Source: Pseudomonadales bacterium (GTDB lineage: Bacteria; Pseudomonadota; Gammaproteobacteria; Pseudomonadales; Pseudohongiellaceae). From it: DNA of 64,000 bases. This document shows, in pieces, positions 61,861 to 64,000 of this stretch (positions are counted from its first letter, which is position 1; each line of letters begins with the position of its first letter). Location: assembly GCA_024234365.1 (NCBI GenBank), contig JACKOK010000001.1, forward strand, positions 434,001 through 498,000, given 5' to 3'. The position numbers were made by a program, and so were the translations under genes. The notes beneath the pieces are model-generated. The model did no database searches, was not told the origin of the DNA, and saw only the letters and a list, made by a program, of their open reading frames with translations.

Positions 61861-62493
61861 TTAGTCCTGTGCCTCGTCCACGATGGTGGAGATGGTGTCC
61901 TGGTCGTGTATCTGTTTCAGCGAACCGGTGGTGATGTTGTAATGCCAGCCCTTCAGGGTCAGCGTGCCGGCCTCTACCCGCTCCCGGATGAAGGGAAAGC
62001 TCATGAGATTGCGCAGGGAAAAACCGATGGCGGCCTGTTCACAGTAATTGAAGGTGGCATGGTCGTGCAGCCGGTGCGGATCGGCCAGGTCGGCCACCGG
62101 GGCGACGATGGACATCCAGCGGGCAATGAAGCTGTCCTGATTCATTTTTTTGGCATTGAGCACCAGCGAGCGGATGCCGCCGCAGCGGGTATGGCCCAAT
62201 ACAATGATCTCCGGCACCTCCAGCACGGTGATGGCGAATTCCAGTGCGGCACTGGTGCCGTGGTAGGAACCCTCGATTTCGTAGGGCGGGACCAGATTGG
62301 CGACATTGCGGATTACAAACAAATCGCCCGGCTCGGTGTCAAAGATCAGCGCCGGTTCCATGCGCGAATCGCAGCAGGTGATCAGCACATGGCTGGGCTT
62401 CTGTTCCTCGGCGAGCTCGCGCAGTTTTTGCCGGTTCTCAGCGAAATAGCCACTTTTGAAACGCTGATAGCCAGCAAGAAGATCGTCAGTCAT
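61861..62493 (-). CDS. Beta-class carbonic anhydrase
   Basis: A 210-aa cytoplasmic zinc enzyme converting CO2 and bicarbonate. Zinc ligands and the Asp-Arg dyad are seen in LITCCDSRMEP, and the His-x-x-Cys ligands in VLGHTRCGGI. Also typical is GDLFVIRNVANLVPPYE. The length fits E. coli Can (220 aa). Bicarbonate supply would suit the pyruvate carboxylase encoded elsewhere in the window, but the genes are 36 kb apart. Confidence 0.95.
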   Translation of the reverse strand: MTDDLLAGYQRFKSGYFAENRQKLRELAEEQKPSHVLITCCDSRMEPALIFDTEPGDLFVIRNVANLVPPYEIEGSYHGTSAALEFAITVLEVPEIIVLGHTRCGGIRSLVLNAKKMNQDSFIARWMSIVAPVADLADPHRLHDHATFNYCEQAAIGFSLRNLMSFPFIRERVEAGTLTLKGWHYNITTGSLKQIHDQDTISTIVDEAQD

Positions 62494-62534
62494 GTTTCCT
62501 TTTCCTTCTGTCGTCGTGAGTCGGTCATGCGTGT

Positions 62535-63641
62535 TTACTCGGGCAGAATGCGCAGGATGCCATTGCCTTCTGTGGCCACATAAATGTAACCGTCCGGGCC
62601 CTGCTTGATATTGCGGACGCGGCCGATACCCGGGAAAACGGTTTCGTGAGCCACCACATTGTTCCCGTCCAGCACCAGGTGCACCATGTAATTGAATTTC
62701 AGGGAACCCACCAGCAGGTGATGCTTCAGCTCGGCGCCGTAGTTGTCACTGGTGATGAAGGCCATGCCGGAGGGGGCAATGGACGGGTCCCAGTAAAACA
62801 CCGGCTGCTCCATGCCCTCGCGGGAGGTGGCAACGGCCAGGGGCTGACCGTTGTAATTGACACCGTAGCCGATGATGGGCCAGCCGTAATTGCGCCCGGC
62901 CTGGATGATATTGATTTCATCGCCGCCCATCGGCCCGTGTTCGTGCTCCCAGATCTGCCCCGTCAGCGGGTGCATGGTCAGGCCCTGTGGGTTGCGGTGG
63001 CCATGGGAGTACACGGCGGGTTTTGCCCCGGGAGTATTCACGAAGGGATTGTCGGCGGGAATGCGCCCGTCATCATGCAGGCGGTAGATCTTGCCGCCAT
63101 CACGGTCCAGTTGCTGGGCATTCTCGAAATGTGCGCCACGCTCGCCGATGGAGAAGTACAGATACCCCTCACGGTCGAAGGCAATGCGGCTGCCATAATG
63201 CTGGCCACGGGTGCTGTTTTCCTCACCCTTGTAGAGAACCTGTTGATCGACAAGCGCATTGCCCTGCAGCCGTGCGCGCATGATGGCGGTGTGGCTGCCC
63301 TCTCCCGGGCCTTCCGGGCTGGAGTAGGACAGATAGAGCCAGCCGTTATTGGCGTAGTCGGGATGGGTGACGATGTCCAGCAATCCTCCCTGGCCGTTGA
63401 CGTGCACCTTGGGCACGCCGGTGAGGGCGGTCTTGCGCCCTTCATGCACCCGGTAGAGTTCGCCGCCGCGATTGGTGACCAGCATGTCGCCATCGGGCAG
63501 CCAGGTCATGCCCCAGGGCACGGGAATGTCGGTGACAACGGTTTCGGTGCGAAAACCGGGTTGGTTCTGGGCGCTGACGGCGCTCCAGGGCAGAGTCGCC
63601 AGGCACAGGGAGGCCAGCAACAGGTGGGTCAGGGTTCTCAT
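62535..63641 (-). CDS. Secreted PQQ-dependent sugar dehydrogenase-type protein
   Basis: A 368-aa periplasmic six-blade beta-propeller of the soluble glucose dehydrogenase/YliI (Asd) group. It has a signal peptide MRTLTHLLLASLCLATLPWSAVSAQ, then VTDIPVPWGMTWLPDGDMLVTNR, QHYGSRIAFDREGYLYFSIGER, YSHGHRNPQGLTMHP and WEHEHGPMGGDEINII. These are the PQQ/Ca-binding loops of the family. The physiological sugar is unknown. Single gene, minus strand. Confidence 0.93.
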   Translation of the reverse strand: MRTLTHLLLASLCLATLPWSAVSAQNQPGFRTETVVTDIPVPWGMTWLPDGDMLVTNRGGELYRVHEGRKTALTGVPKVHVNGQGGLLDIVTHPDYANNGWLYLSYSSPEGPGEGSHTAIMRARLQGNALVDQQVLYKGEENSTRGQHYGSRIAFDREGYLYFSIGERGAHFENAQQLDRDGGKIYRLHDDGRIPADNPFVNTPGAKPAVYSHGHRNPQGLTMHPLTGQIWEHEHGPMGGDEINIIQAGRNYGWPIIGYGVNYNGQPLAVATSREGMEQPVFYWDPSIAPSGMAFITSDNYGAELKHHLLVGSLKFNYMVHLVLDGNNVVAHETVFPGIGRVRNIKQGPDGYIYVATEGNGILRILPE

Positions 63642-63712
63642 GGTCTGATCCTGTTCGTCTCGTTTGGGGTTCGGGCATTGTAGCTAAGTCTTGCCGCCTG
63701 CGGCACTACTAT

Positions 63713-64000
63713 CTAAACCGGGGTGAGCAGGGCATCACCCGCAAAATAGGCGGCGAGATTGTCCACCACCAGTTGCCCCATGGCGCGCCGGGTTTCCACA
63801 GTGGCGCTGCCGATATGGGGAAAAAGCACGGTGTTGGGCAGTGCCCGCAGGCCCTCGGGAACCTGCGGCTCATTGGCGTAGACATCCAGCCCCGCCGCCG
63901 CGATGCGCTTGTCACGCAGCGCGGCAATCAGGGCGTCCTCGTCCACGGTGCTGCCCCGGCCGACATTGATGAAGATGCCCTGCGGGCCAAGCGCATCCAG
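63713..64000 (-). CDS. D-isomer-specific 2-hydroxyacid dehydrogenase, C-terminal part
   Basis: The frame is open to the right edge; about 95 codons are visible. Seen are LGPQGIFINVGRGSTVDEDALIAAL (the NAD-domain GRG motif), AGLDVYANEPQVPEGL and the catalytic His in PNTVLFPHIGSATVETRRAM, ending in GDALLTPV. The sequence fits the glyoxylate/hydroxypyruvate reductase or gluconate 2-dehydrogenase groups; the N-terminal domain needed to decide is outside the window. Confidence 0.92.
   Translation of the reverse strand: MDALGPQGIFINVGRGSTVDEDALIAALRDKRIAAAGLDVYANEPQVPEGLRALPNTVLFPHIGSATVETRRAMGQLVVDNLAAYFAGDALLTPV

Overview
The window is a GC-rich, gene-dense stretch of a proteobacterial chromosome, most likely from a free-living (perhaps marine) gammaproteobacterium. 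The markers are a two-subunit pyruvate carboxylase of the Pseudomonas PycA/PycB type, a PiuA/PiuC-like siderophore module behind a Fur box, FNR/Anr-type boxes, RimK, SURF1 and a TonB-dependent copper receptor. Genus cannot be fixed from sequence reading alone. No rRNA, tRNA, CRISPR array, prophage or intact IS was seen. Most long open frames opposite the genes are codon-bias shadows and were left out.

Layout. 1-2.0 kb: start of an ECF sigma factor (cut by the left edge) and a secreted Lys-Ser/His-rich protein whose signal peptide is separated from the body by an apparent 1-nt frameshift. 2.1-2.9 kb: MscS channel. 3.1-17.5 kb: two back-to-back peptide-type ABC importers on the + strand. The first has the order SBP-B-C-D-F and its C permease carries an inserted fibronectin-III-like domain. 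The second is Yej-like, with two permeases, two tandem paralogous lipoprotein SBPs and two separate ATPases. 17.5-17.84 kb: three tandem 100-bp repeats ending in a large hairpin. 17.8-25.5 kb: RimK, SURF1, a PepSY membrane protein, a small secreted protein and pyruvate carboxylase A and B.

25.5-42.7 kb is a metal and redox neighbourhood. It holds a heavy-metal RND efflux operon (TolC-like, adaptor, RND pump, DUF3240) divergent from its likely two-component system, the Fur-box siderophore receptor plus PiuC-like hydroxylase, a TonB copper receptor, a split YeeE/YedE transporter, a tandem universal stress protein and a Tat-type multicopper oxidase. Two FNR/Anr-like boxes flank the stress-protein gene.

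42.7-53.3 kb is mixed housekeeping: HAD phosphatase, Na/Pi cotransporter, an acid phosphatase-Sel1 fusion, a PAS-GGDEF-EAL protein, a secreted trypsin-like protease, a hotdog thioesterase, MarC, an aldo/keto reductase and a DUF6265-like protein. 53.6-57.7 kb: a small unknown gene, then a response regulator, hybrid kinase and PAS/GAF protein. A 148-bp MITE-like element lies between the first two and supplies the regulator's stop codon. 57.7-64 kb: uracil-DNA glycosylase family protein, an HlyD adaptor with a C39-peptidase ABC exporter (no clear cargo gene nearby), beta-carbonic anhydrase, a PQQ-type sugar dehydrogenase, and the C-terminus of a 2-hydroxyacid dehydrogenase cut by the right edge.

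The best leads for something undescribed are the FN3-bearing OppC permease, the orphan C39 exporter, the MITE-split signalling cluster, the tandem 100-bp repeat block and the phosphatase-Sel1 fusion. None is proven novel from sequence alone.
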